Part shown: positions 1 through 8,264 of the stretch, in pieces
Layout: each line of letters opens with the position of its first letter
Numbering within the stretch: the first letter of the stretch is position 1
Origin: Ophiocordyceps camponoti-saundersi (nom. inval.)
Lineage: Eukaryota; Ascomycota; Sordariomycetes; Hypocreales; Ophiocordycipitaceae
Reading direction: 5' to 3'
Assembly (NCBI GenBank): GCA_003339415.1
Contig: PDHQ01000660.1
Location: 1-12,550 of the forward strand
DNA length: 12,550 bases
The notes under the pieces: generated by a model
Databases searched by the model: none
Told to the model about the DNA's origin: nothing
What the model saw: the letters and a program-made list of their open reading frames with translations, nothing else
Position numbers and translations under genes: made by a program

Positions 1-250
1 CTATTATATAATTATATTATTATTTTATTATATTCCTATATTATTATAATATAAAATAAGATATTATAATATATAATATATAATAATATTAATATATATT
101 ATATAATTATATTATTATATTAATATATATTATATAATTATATTATTATATTAATATAATATAATTTTATCTTTTTTTTAATTTTATTTTATTATTAATA
201 AATAGATTTTTATATATATATATATTATATTACTTTAGTAACTTATATAG
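1..250. repeat. AT-only low-complexity DNA with a 31-bp tandem repeat
   Basis: This stretch is almost entirely A and T, with hardly any G or C before about position 220. Inside it a unit of about 31 bp is tandemly repeated: the string TTAATATATATTATATAATT begins near 89 and again near 120, and a third, diverging copy starts near 151. No coding frame, RNA or protein-binding site can be supported. It resembles the AT-rich spacer DNA found in RIP-affected blocks of filamentous ascomycete genomes. Confidence 0.7.
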
Positions 251-298
251 GTATCTAAGTATATAATTATTTAATAGAGAGGAAAAACCGGAGCGCCC

Positions 299-311
299 GG
301 GGAAAAACCCC
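299..311. other. Small GC hairpin (GGGG-AAAAA-CCCC)
   Basis: A perfect four-base GGGG/CCCC inverted repeat with an A5 loop stands in a short GC-rich island (281-311) just after the AT-only DNA. The string GGAAAAACC occurs twice, at 281-289 and 301-309. It marks an abrupt change in base composition at the start of the less RIP-damaged segment 281-812. No function can be assigned. Confidence 0.4.
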
Positions 312-315
312 TTAC

Positions 316-711
316 TTAATATATTTAGCTAGCTTATACGCTAACTTTATCGTATCGGAAAGCTTAATCGTTATAGGAAGTATCCGAAGTTACGCCGGTC
401 CTAAGCGAGAGGTACCTATACTTCTTATCGTATATCTTATCTAAGTTCTAAGTAATTCCGGTACGTATATTAGTAGATATTATAGCGAAGATAATTTTTA
501 CTTCGTAATTATACTCTATTACCAGATTATAGTCGCTATTAAAGGGGACTTATTTCTCTAATAACTTACGTTATCTAACTATACCTTTGCCCCCGTGCCT
601 TACCTAAGCCTCGGCCAGGTTACTACTCCTACTAAGGGAGGAAAGGAGCCCGGTAAGGTTACTACTCCTGCCGGGGTTATGCCGGGGTCGGACCGTACCC
701 CGGCTATATAG
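316..711 (+). pseudogene. Relic of an unidentified ORF, less RIP-damaged than its surroundings
   Basis: One plus-strand frame reads 316-711 with only three internal stops, all TAA (442, 559, 562), before a terminal TAG at 709. TAA is what RIP produces from the Gln codon CAA, so the frame was probably open once. The upstream half has many hydrophobic residues. The last 50 codons are rich in Pro, Gly, Thr and Lys and keep CAG, ATG and GTG codons that are almost absent elsewhere. A 14-bp direct repeat (617-630 and 656-669, 39 bp apart, so 13 codons) encodes a repeated V-T-T-P motif. No start codon is visible and the N-terminus is probably missing. I do not recognise the family. The segment is richer in GC than the rest of the window, so RIP was lighter here or it arrived later. 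Confidence 0.45.
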
Positions 712-719
712 TTAGGGTG

Positions 720-724
720 AAAAA
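720..724 (-). terminator. Pol III terminator (T5) of the tRNA gene
   Basis: On the minus strand a run of five T follows the tRNA discriminator base by six nucleotides. RNA polymerase III terminates at runs of four or more T in the non-template strand, and this spacing is normal for a eukaryotic tRNA gene. Together with the internal boxes it shows that the transcription signals of this tRNA unit are still present. Confidence 0.65.
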
Positions 725-730
725 TACCCG

Positions 731-812
731 TGCCCTCCGCCGGATTCGAACCGACTGCCTCTCTTATAGGAGACTAATATCTCTAGACGCTTAACTATTA
801 CGCTAGGAGGGC
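731..812 (-). tRNA. tRNA or tRNA-like gene, isotype undetermined, possibly RIP-damaged
   Basis: The minus strand gives an 82-nt tRNA without encoded CCA. The acceptor stem is perfect over seven pairs (GCCCTCC at 812-806 with GGAGGGC at 738-732), and the discriminator is A at 731. The T arm (755-739) has a five-pair stem with one G-T pair around loop TTCGAAT. The B box GGTTCGAATCC fits the Pol III consensus fully; the A box TAGCGTAATAGT fits 11 of 12 positions. The D loop has a single G where the usual GG would be, and TA where TG is expected, a change RIP would cause. The anticodon arm does not fold cleanly into a 5-bp stem with a 7-nt loop. The length and the inner stem GTCTC/GAGGC suit either a long variable arm (A73 would fit Leu) or a short intron. 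I therefore give no anticodon; it may be a pseudogene. Confidence 0.75.
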
Positions 813-939
813 ATAGATTTTTATATAAAAACCTCTTTATATAACTTACTTTTTTCCCTTTTTTATTTAAAATATTAAATAATTATATTTTTTAAAAAAA
901 ATTATAAAAATTATAAACTTGTAATTTAAATTATTTTTA

Positions 940-1075
940 AAAAAATCACTTATAAGTGATTTTTTCACGCTAGTGATTTAAATTATAAAAAATCACTTAC
1001 TAAGCAAAAAGCTATGATTTAAATTATGAAAAATTATATTACTTATAAGTGATTTTTTAACTCCGTGATTTTTTT
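940..1075. repeat. Cluster of AATCACTT/AAGTGATT palindromes
   Basis: 940-965 is a perfect 26-bp palindrome centred on CACTTATAAGTG. A second copy at 1038-1053, ATTACTTATAAGTGAT, differs from the palindrome core at one base, C to T in a CA context, as RIP would give. Further half-sites (AGTGATTT, AATCACTT, CGTGATTT) fill the interval. Dense short direct and inverted repeats like these are typical of the subterminal region of DNA transposons or MITEs. No coding frame is present. This block keeps several CA and TG dinucleotides that are missing in the flanking DNA. Confidence 0.6.
964..976 (+). repeat. Left copy of a 13-bp inverted repeat
   Basis: TTCACGCTAGTGA here is the exact reverse complement of 11969-11981, some 11 kb away. 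Both copies lie within clusters of shorter AGTGA/TCACT motifs. If CACGC at 966 is the outer tip of a terminal inverted repeat, the eight bases outside are GATTTTTT, against AATTTTTT outside the other copy: seven of eight match and the mismatch is G to A. That would suit an 8-bp target duplication of the hAT type. Against this, the 26-bp palindrome just outside the tip shares its motif with sequence inside, so the true element edge is uncertain. Confidence 0.5.
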
Positions 1076-1099
1076 CTAACCCTGTCTTTATTAAATAGA

Positions 1100-2460
1100 G
1101 CTATAAATAGATAATTATAGCTTATATAGCCCTATTCGCTATATTTAAAATATTACTATAGATCCGGGTTAAGAGGTTAGTATTTAGGTCCTATGCCCGG
1201 TAATTTAAGGGCTTAGAGTTACTACTATAATATATTCGAAGAATTTTATAATAAATATCCTTAATTCTATACCTAAGTACTAGTTTATCTAAGTATACCT
1301 TATATATTCGAATATCTGCTAGTAAGATAGCTTCCTAAGTTTTATAAGTATTTACTTAATTTATTTATTATTATAATATTAGATTATTCTATTAATTTAG
1401 CTATCTTAGTTATCGTCTCCTATTACTTAGCTATTACTTTTTATAAATCTATCTCTATAGCTAGCACTTTATTAGTATCTCTCTTAATTTTTTTAGATAT
1501 TATATCGTATAAGTTATATATAGTAAGTTAAATATTAAACTATATTAAGCTTACTATTACTATTAATAACTTTTACTTACTATTAATATAAAAACGCTTA
1601 ATAATAGCCCGCTTATATTATTTATCTTTCTTAGCGTTTTTAGTTATCTAATTTAAAAAATTAGTAAGTAAAATCTATTAAGTTTCTAATTTTACTTAGT
1701 TATAAAAAGCCTCCGCTTATTTTATATAATTAGCTAATAATTCTCCTTTCTTATAACTAAACTTATATACTTTTATAATAAGGGTACTTTTTATAACTAA
1801 GTTTACCTCCTTAAACTTATTTATAAATAGAGTTACTAACTTAGATTAAGTATAATCTTTATTATCTAATTTATTATACTAATCGGTAGCCTTACTATAA
1901 AAACTTAAAAAAAAGATCTTCTTAATAATAATATTATATATCTCTCCTTAAATACCTAATAATATTATATTAATATTATACTAATTAAGGTACCTTTTAG
2001 CTAAGATATTTTTTAAGTATCTAATAAATAGCTTAAGCTTTAATAGTAAAGTTAACGCTATTATAACGTAACGCCTATACTTAAGTTTAGTAATACTTCT
2101 TTATATTAGTGCGAGATATATAATTATTAGACTAATATAATCTACTAGGGGAAGGGGATAAAGTAAATAATATAGTAAACTTTCTAATAAACTAAGTAAA
2201 TTTTATAATAAACTTATATCTATATCTAATATTATTTTCTAATTTTTTACCTTAGGGCATTTTTTAAATATATTCTAATAACTTACTTTTACCTATAATA
2301 CTTATAATTACTAAATTTCTAGCGGAACCGAGTTTTCTTTTATTAAGTATATTTATTTCTTTAAATTAAAAAACTTTTAGCGTTAATTTATCTAGGAAGA
2401 TTATACGCCCTTAATCCTTTTTACTTACTTATCCTAATATTTTTCTTATCTTAATTACTT
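1100..2460 (-). pseudogene. RIP-degraded retrotransposon gag-like frame
   Basis: A single minus-strand frame runs from about 2460 to 1100 broken only by TAA and TAG, mostly at positions where Gln is plausible. I find no length-changing mutation between 2400 and 1300. Around 1890-1700 it holds a pattern like the capsid-like core of Ty3/gypsy Gag: an aromatic/acidic D-x-Y-N-K-L stretch (about 1887), helical F-I-N-K-F-K-E, then G-E-L-L-A-N-Y-I-K and A-E-A-F-Y-N (about 1755-1695), matching the usual order of Gag helices. Downstream codons are rich in Lys, Ile, Gln and Asn and could form a coiled coil. I could not find a convincing CCHC zinc knuckle. Its strand matches the pol relic at 8.5-11.8 kb, but it lies downstream of pol instead of upstream. 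All ATG codons are gone. Assignment as Gag is an inference from pattern, not a search. Confidence 0.5.
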
Positions 2461-2499
2461 TTAGCGATAATAAAAAAGGGAAAAAAAGAGAAGACTATC

Positions 2500-2786
2500 C
2501 GCACTTACGGGGTTTTCTTATATTCTCTTATTTTTATTCCCCTTTATTCTCGCTTATATAGTCCTTCTTACTTTACTTATTATAAAGCTACTTTTTCGGT
2601 AATAATAAGTAGCTATAGCTAAACTTACTTTAGGTAGCTCTCGCTTAACCTAATTAAAACTCGCCTCGCTTCCTAATTTAGTAATTTGCTAAAATCCTTA
2701 AATACTTAGCTATTATCTCTAAATAATATTATTATATTAATTCTATAGCTTATATAGTAACGCGCTAAATCTTAATCTTATTATTA
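2500..2786 (-). pseudogene. Relic ORF segment, probable continuation of the 5226-7500 ORF
   Basis: This minus-strand stretch reads as a Gln-, Lys- and Leu-rich helical segment with stops only at TAA/TAG. It abuts the 2787-5225 unit exactly where the similar frame at 5226-7500 ends, so the two look like halves of one ORF split by an insertion. The frames differ by the amount expected if the insertion had added a 5-bp target duplication, but no such duplication can be read in the flanks (TATTA against AAGTA). The gag-like frame follows immediately downstream in another frame. The product is unknown. Confidence 0.35.
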
Positions 2787-2983
2787 TAAAATCCCTTAAT
2801 TAGTCTTAGATTATAGGATTAGATTAGATTATATAGTATTATACGTTAGGGTATTAGTAGTCGTGATCCCTTTTATATTAATCTAATAGTAAGTTTAATA
2901 ATAATAATAATTCCTTTAAGTTCTCCCCTCTTTCCTCTAATCCCTTATCCTCTAATACCTTATCCTCTAATACCTATCTAATA
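2787..2983 (+). repeat. Left copy of a 197-bp direct repeat flanking a single-ORF unit
   Basis: This segment aligns without any gap to 5029-5225 at a constant offset of 2242 bp. Differences are mostly C/T and G/A transitions. Both copies begin TAAAATCCCT and end CTAATA, which RIP would make from TG...CA ends, as in an LTR. They share a pyrimidine-rich tail with repeated CCTCTAATACC. The first ATG of the enclosed ORF lies only 18 bp past this repeat, leaving little room for a normal primer-binding site, so a simple LTR reading is doubtful. Confidence 0.75.
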
Positions 2984-2995
2984 GTATATTAAAGA

Positions 2996-3205
2996 GATAT
3001 ATGCGAGCGTTTAACCTTACTAACTGCTTAATATACCTTAATAGGTATTTTTTTATATAAGGAACTAATAATTCGTGTAGAAAAACGGAACTTATCCGAA
3101 GATATATGCGAGCGTTTAACCTTGCTAACTGCTTAATACGCCTCGATAAGTATTTTTTTATATAAGGAACTAATAATTTATATAAAAGAACAGAACTTAT
3201 CCGAA
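2996..3205 (+). repeat. Two tandem 105-bp coding repeats
   Basis: 2996-3100 and 3101-3205 are tandem copies of one 105-bp unit (GATATATGCGAGCGTTTAAC and onward). 105 bp is 35 codons, so the repeat keeps the frame of the ORF starting at 3001. Each copy encodes M-R-A-F-N-L, then N-C-L-I, K/R-Y-F-F-I, a TAA probably from CAA, G-T-N-N and T-E-L-I-R. Both copies keep TG dinucleotides (ATG, TGC; the first also TGT), which are otherwise almost absent nearby. The copies differ by only a few changes, suggesting recent duplication or homogenisation. Confidence 0.85.
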
Positions 3206-4990
3206 AAAAAGTTCGTACTAGGGTTATACGTAATAACGTCCGGAGGGCCTTAGTAAATAGTAATCTAATAATAGTAGAGGGCGTTTTATATATCTTAAGT
3301 AAAGAGAGATTATATAAAGATAATAGCTTAGAAAGATATAGCTTTATTAATAATATAAAAAGCGTTCTTATTACCTAATTATATAATATCTATAATAATC
3401 TTATAATTAAAAAAGATATTATATTTAATTAAGAACTTAAATTATTATAGTAAGGGGTTATACGCTTAGTACTAATAGTAGAATTTCTTTATTATATAAA
3501 GCGAAGCTTTAGAGATATTATTATATCTTATATTTTAAAGTAAATTATAAGCGATAATATAAGTAATAAAGTTATACTTTTATAAAGAAAAAGGCGGCTT
3601 TATATAAAGATATATAGAAAAATAAATTTCTTTATTTTTATATAATAGGGATCGTTTAACTATCTTTATATATAATAATATTCCTAATATTATAGAAATA
3701 TACTCTTAAGCGATTTATATCTCTAAGAGAAAGGAGGAATAGCGTAATAGTATTAAGAATATAATACTATATAATACTAAGAGAGCTATTAATATTAATT
3801 ATACTAATTAAGGTTATAGCGGCTAAGCTACTAAACTTAATTATTATAATATTTAAGGTTTAATTAATTTATATATTTAAATTCTCTTATACGAATACTT
3901 TAGCCTAATTTTTACTAATAGTAAAAAAGTTCGTAATGCTAATATCTTAAAATTATCCTTAGTATTTTATATAATAAGTATCTATAAGAAAAACTTAACT
4001 ACTTAGTTATATAGTTTACCGTATAAAGATATCTTCCCTTATAAATTAGTATATAAGGGCGCTTAAGAGGATAAATTAAGTAGCTTCTTTTAAAGCGTCC
4101 TTATCTTCTTTATATAACGAGTTATTAAAGTTATTAATAATATTATATCTCTTATACTTAAGGAGGAAGGCTTCGAACTTATTATTTATAAGGGGGTCCT
4201 TATCGAATTCCTTATATAAAGTAAAGTACGCCTTTTTCGCGCGATTAAAATCCCCTTACTTATAAGTTATTAACTAATACCTTTCTTTCTTATAAATAAA
4301 ATAGCGCTTCTTTATATAAGGTAATAAATAGCGGTCTTCTTATTAAACTTATTTAAATTTACTTATATAAAACTTTAGCTAAGGTAAATTTAGTTATAAG
4401 GGGTTTATATAATAATATAGATTAAAGAAGTACTAATTAAACGTTTTCTTATAGTTAAGGGCGACTTAAAGTAATATACGAAAAATAAAGAAAAACTCTT
4501 CGTATAAAGGCTTTATAAAGAGAAATATTAGCTTAAGTTCCGGCACCTTATAATAGGCCTTTATTATTATAGCGTAAAGTTAAGTTTCTTTTTCCCTAAA
4601 AGCGTATTATATAAGTTATGATTTCTTAATTAATTCCTTAAGAATTTCTAATATCGTTTTCTTTAAGTATTTCCTTTATATAAAGGTAAAAGCTATACTA
4701 GTCTAATTAGCCTAATATTACGTATAATTTATTATTATATTAAAATATAAGTTAAGTATTTAGTATATTTCGTCCTACCTCTTCTTAAGTCTTATATAGT
4801 AAAGGTAATATAACTAAGCTAAGCTTATAAGAATATCTAGAAAAATAATATAATATTAGTTTTCGGTTATACTAATCTATTAGTAATATAATATAAAAAG
4901 CTTAACTTTATTATATAAGATATCGTATAAATAGCTTATATAATTCTAATCTTTTCGCTATCTTTTATTAAATATTATAACTTTCTTAAA
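3001..4990 (+). pseudogene. Relic of a single long ORF between 197-bp repeats, unidentified
   Basis: A frame opens at ATG 3001, passes through the two 35-codon repeats and continues to about 3600; from 3641 to about 4990 a second plus frame runs for some 450 codons. Stops in both are only TAA or TAG. One frame change (indel or intron) between about 3560 and 3640 would join them into roughly 660 codons. The product looks mostly helical, with basic N-terminal stretches (repeated R-x-x-V-R-R-type motifs near 3211-3260), a central Lys/Glu-rich part and a Leu/Ile/Phe-rich C-terminal half. I see no reverse transcriptase Y-x-D-D, no integrase DDE spacing and no zinc knuckle, so it is not a recognisable retrotransposon polyprotein. 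It could be a transposase, a recombinase or a captured gene; I do not name it. The purine run AAGAGGAATAAAA (5021-5033) lies at the downstream repeat. Confidence 0.5.
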
Positions 4991-5028
4991 AGTAATTAAG
5001 CTATTATAAATTAATTATATAAGAGGAA

Positions 5029-5225
5029 TAAAATCCCTCGATTAGTCTCAGATTATAAGATTAGATTAGATCGTATAGTATTATATTTTAGGGTATTAGT
5101 AGTCGCGATCCCTTTTTTATTAGTCTAATAGCAAGTCTAATAATAATAATAATTCCTCTAAGTTCTCCCCTTTTTCCTCTAATCCCTTATCCTCTAATAC
5201 CTTATCTTCTAATACCTATCTAATA
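5029..5225 (+). repeat. Right copy of the 197-bp direct repeat
   Basis: This is the partner of 2787-2983. It keeps some bases that are mutated in the left copy, for example CG at 5039-5040 and CA at 5049-5050 where the left copy has TA, showing that RIP hit the copies unequally. The purine-rich string AAGAGGAATAAAA immediately upstream could be a degraded polypurine tract, which would favour an LTR reading and plus orientation. I see no matching target-site duplication on the two outer sides. Confidence 0.75.
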
Positions 5226-7500
5226 AAGTAGGGGGTATCTTTATTATAGTCGCCTATAATTACTTTCTCTATCTAAACCTCTCTATTATAACCCTCCTTA
5301 AATAGCCTAGATTAGAATAGCTTAGATAAGGGCGGTATACCCCTAATTTCCGTTAACCCGCTTAACTTAGTAAGAGACCTTTCTTCTTATCCTTAGTCTA
5401 ATAGCTTTACTTTTTTTAATTACTTTATCGCCTAACTAGGTAGTAGTAATAGGCCTCTTTAACTTAAGTATCTAGTTAGAACGCTATATAAATAGGTCCG
5501 ATATTATTTATTTATTAAACTTTTCGAAAAATGCTTCTATTACCTAGCGTAATATTAACTTAATAACTATACTTAGAGGGGTTTAGATAGTATTTTAAAT
5601 TAATATAAATTAAAGAGTATTATATATTACTTTTTTAATAACCTCCTAGATTAATATTAACTAGAAAATATCTTATAATATTTCCTTAATAGCCCCTTAT
5701 AATTAGGTAGCGTTAGTTATATTTATTAAGAGTTTCTTTAATTAGAGCGATATTTAATTAAGTATCCTTATTAATTCGTTATAAATTATAAGGATTATCT
5801 TTTTATTCTCCTTTATAGATACTATTTATTTAATACCTCGCTTTATTTTTATCGCTAATTAAAATTCTATATATTTATAGCGGATAATTTCTCTTATCTC
5901 GGTTATTTATTAATCTCTCTATTTATTTATTATAATTTATTACTTAGTTAATTATCTAACTTTTTACTTATTTATAATAATTATAAGCGTTTCTATTTTA
6001 GCGCTTATTATATTTATAAATATTTTTATCTTAGCTTATTACTCGGTTATTAATATAGTTTACGTCTCTCTCTTATAAACGTTTAAGTTTATAGTTACTA
6101 TATAGATAATCTAAGTAGCTTAGGGCTACTCGGGTATAAGCGGGATCGTCGCTACTAATATAAGGGTTTATAGAATAGCTATTTTTATAGAAATAAATAT
6201 TTATAAAGTAATTATCTTTCCTAGAGCTATTACGGTAAAAATAATAGCCTCGGAGGTAATAGTTATTAGAACTTAGGTAGTAGAACTAAAAATAGTAGCT
6301 TTAGTAAATATAATAACTTTCTTTATTAAAACTTAGGTAATAAAACTAGAGGTAGGGGTTATAACGACTTTTTTTATTAGAACTTAGGTAGTAAAACTAG
6401 AGGTAGGGGTTATCTTTATCTATCCTTATTTAATAGATTTTTATATAATAAGCTTAATAAGGTTATTTAAAAGGGAATCGGTTAGCTTATTAGAATAGAT
6501 ATCGCCTTAGCAAAACTTAAGGTTATTAGCTTAGCTAGCGTTAATTTTATTAGCGTTTTTATTAGCGTTTTTATAAGTATATTATCTATTAATAAACGCT
6601 ATTTATCCTTATTACTAACTTTATTTATAAAAACTAAAATATAATTATCCGATTTATCTTCTTCTTATTTATTTATTAGTTTAATTATTAGTTCTATAAT
6701 AAAAATTAGTAGTATAAGCTAGGTAGCTCTCTTTTCGATTATGCGTTATATATTCTAATTAACCTTAAACTTAGATATTTTCTTAGTATTCTAAGCTCCC
6801 GCCTTAGAGCTAGGTATAGCGATTACCTATTATTAGTTATAGCCGTTTCCTTTAAGTATTAGTTTAGATAAGGCGGCTTTTAATATATCTATATTTTCCT
6901 AGCTCTTAAGTTTATTTTAAATTAGTTACTTAATATTAATAATTATATAATTATATAAACGCTAAGCTATTTTAGAGAAAAATCCGCTAATAGTAGATAG
7001 GATTTATTTCTATATATTTTTTATTATTATAATAATCTCTATTATTAGAGGAAATTTACTCTTTTTACCCCTCTTAACCTTAATATTAGTAAAATTATAC
7101 GCTATCTTATATAACTTCTAAAGCTTATTTAGCTTTATAAGCTAATTTTTTAGTAATATATCTATTATAATATCTTATTCTAAAACCTAGAATTTTTAAA
7201 TATTTACTATAACTATTAAAAGTACTAATTTATACTATATAACCTTAGTAAGGTACTAGGCTACTTAGTCTCTTTTAGCTACTTATTTAGCTAAGATATA
7301 GCTATATAGAATACTTATAATAGGAGAGATTTTTAAGTTTTTAGAAACTTTAAACTTCTAGCTTTCTTTTATTTATTTATAGAATATTTCCTAGTATTAT
7401 TTAAACTCCTAGCGTATATTTTTATATTATTTATAAATAGTAAGGTTTTTCTTAAAGTTAATTTCTTTTTCTATTAGGTAATCTATAATCTTATATACTT
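5226..7500 (-). pseudogene. Long unidentified ORF relic with Ser/Thr-rich repeats and a Gln-rich coiled coil
   Basis: The minus strand carries long frames broken only by TAA/TAG. From 7490 to about 6720 one frame of roughly 260 codons looks helical and rich in Lys and Ile, with I-I-D-Y-L-I-E-K-E near its start. About 6430-6260 encodes Thr/Ser/Pro-rich repeats. From about 6060 to 5240 the frame used at 7.5 kb returns, with a Gln/Leu/Lys-rich stretch likely to form a coiled coil (6050-5850) and a later basic segment (about 5580-5370). The Ser/Thr repeats read in a different frame, so at least two indels or an alternative frame are needed. The frame reaches the 2787-5225 unit at its lower end and probably continues at 2786. 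I recognise no enzymatic motif. Its place between the 252-bp repeats and the gag-like frame could make it an accessory ORF of the retroelement. Confidence 0.4.
6265..6420 (-). repeat. In-frame 51/60-bp coding repeat (Thr/Ser/Pro-rich)
   Basis: Three copies of a unit containing ACTTAGGTAGTA and similar begin at about 6265, 6325 and 6376, so the periods are 60 and 51 bp. Both are multiples of three, which points to selection on a reading frame in the past. Read on the minus strand they give P-T-S-S-F-T-T-x-V-L-I-like units that would be Ser/Thr/Pro-rich before RIP. This suggests a flexible, low-complexity linker within the 5226-7500 ORF relic. Confidence 0.6.
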
Positions 7501-7509
7501 ATATAAGGA

Positions 7510-7760
7510 TAATTATAGGAAATAGGAGATAGATAATATATAAGGGTATAATATATATAAAAATAGAAGATAGTAATATATAATAAGAAAAATAAGTATA
7601 TAATAAGAGAAATAAGTATATAATAAAAAGAAGAAAATACGAGAAAAATAAATATACGATAAAAGAAACGAGTATACGATAAGGAGAAGAAAATACGCGA
7701 TAATAGATTATAATATATAATAAAAAAAAATAAAGAAAAGGAGCGTATAATAAGAAAACG
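7510..7760. repeat. A-rich degenerate short tandem repeat
   Basis: Units of about 17-20 bp such as AGAAATAAGTATATAATAAG recur many times with drift (TATAATAAGA, TACGATAAAAGA, TACGATAAGGAG). The plus strand is strongly purine-rich over about 250 bp. No frame is convincing. It lies between the ORF relic and the larger repeats, where the untranslated leader of a minus-strand retroelement would be. Confidence 0.65.
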
Positions 7761-7818
7761 ATAGCGTTAATACTCGGTAAGATAAAGAGAGAGAAAAGGG
7801 ATATAAAATTATATATAA

Positions 7819-7936
7819 ACTAATATCTAATAAGTTAAAAAAGGTATATATAGGTAAGAAGAAAAAGTAATATATAGACTAATATCCGATAAGTTAGAAG
7901 AAATATATATAGGTAAGAAGAAAAGGTAAGTTAAAT
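7819..7936. repeat. Two tandem 59-bp repeats
   Basis: ACTAATATCTAATAAGTT starting at 7819 recurs as ACTAATATCCGATAAGTT starting at 7878, and the similarity continues through GTAAGAAGAAAA in both copies. The period is 59 bp. The differences include CG against TA, a change that G-to-A and C-to-T mutation would give. This is part of a non-coding repeat field reaching from 7510 to 8513. Confidence 0.7.
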
Positions 7937-7961
7937 AAGAGAATAGTTAAAAGAAAATAAA

Positions 7962-8012
7962 GTATACGAAGATAATTTAATCGGGTATATAAAGATAATC
8001 TAATCGAGTATA
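7962..8012. repeat. 23-bp tandem repeat
   Basis: Units starting at 7962, 7985 and 8008 follow a 23-bp period: GTATACGAAGATAATTTAAT, then GTATATAAAGATAATCTAAT, then a partial GTATACGA that runs straight into the 252-bp repeat. It may be a decayed leader or regulatory repeat array. Confidence 0.7.
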
Positions 8013-8260
8013 CGAAACCTGCAAAGGTATGCGAGGTTAAAAGTATACAAGGTATAGTGCACTAAAAAAAAAGAAAATAGGAAATAAAATATCTAAAGAA
8101 AAAGATAATAAGTAGGGTAAATAAATATAAACGACCGTTAGCGATCCTTAGCTAGCTTCTCAGCTAGCTAATAGCTATTAATAATTACTATTAACACTTA
8201 CCGTAGTAACTTAATATTTACCGTAGCAAGTTATTATTCTTAGTCTATTCCTACTTAACC
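8013..8260 (-). repeat. 252-bp tandem repeat, copy 1 (possible LTR)
   Basis: This unit repeats at 8265-8513 with a period of 252-253 bp and only four bases (CGCA, 8261-8264) between copies. It contains a perfect 9-bp stem, TTAGCTAGC/GCTAGCTAA (8148-8156 and 8163-8171), and the palindrome TAGTGCACTA (8055-8064). Its CA and TG content is higher than that of nearby DNA. Placed just beyond a polypurine tract at the pol 3' end, it could be an LTR, but clean TG...CA ends and a primer-binding site are not evident. Tandem promoter or leader repeats are the alternative. Confidence 0.7.
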
Positions 8261-8264
8261 CGCA

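Noticed and set aside
1..250. Possible mitochondrial DNA origin because of extreme AT content
   Set aside because: The pattern is loss of CA/TG with CG kept, and the window holds a gypsy pol and a Pol III tRNA gene; these point to nuclear RIP DNA, not a mitochondrial genome.
731..812. Assignment to tRNA-Leu, tRNA-Arg or tRNA-Tyr
   Set aside because: Each needs different corrections of the anticodon arm. A73 and length suit Leu, and parts of the D arm suit Arg, but no anticodon can be read with confidence.
1190..1250. CCHC zinc knuckle at the end of the gag-like frame
   Set aside because: A K-P-x-N-Y-R-A-x-D string is suggestive, but the required C-x2-C-x4-H-x4-C spacing cannot be restored by simple C/T or G/A changes, and it is out of the gag frame.
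3001..4990. Starship captain or Crypton recombinase
   Set aside because: I could not find a defensible Arg-His-Tyr catalytic pattern in the relic frames; naming it would be a guess.
2787..5225. Ordinary autonomous LTR retrotransposon
   Set aside because: No RT or integrase motif is visible in about 2 kb of internal sequence and only 18 bp separate the left repeat from the ATG, so I kept the description neutral.
7510..7760. Coding frame in the purine-rich repeat
   Set aside because: The apparent Lys/Arg/Ile-rich frames are a by-product of the A-rich tandem repeat; repeat length drifts without keeping a multiple of three.
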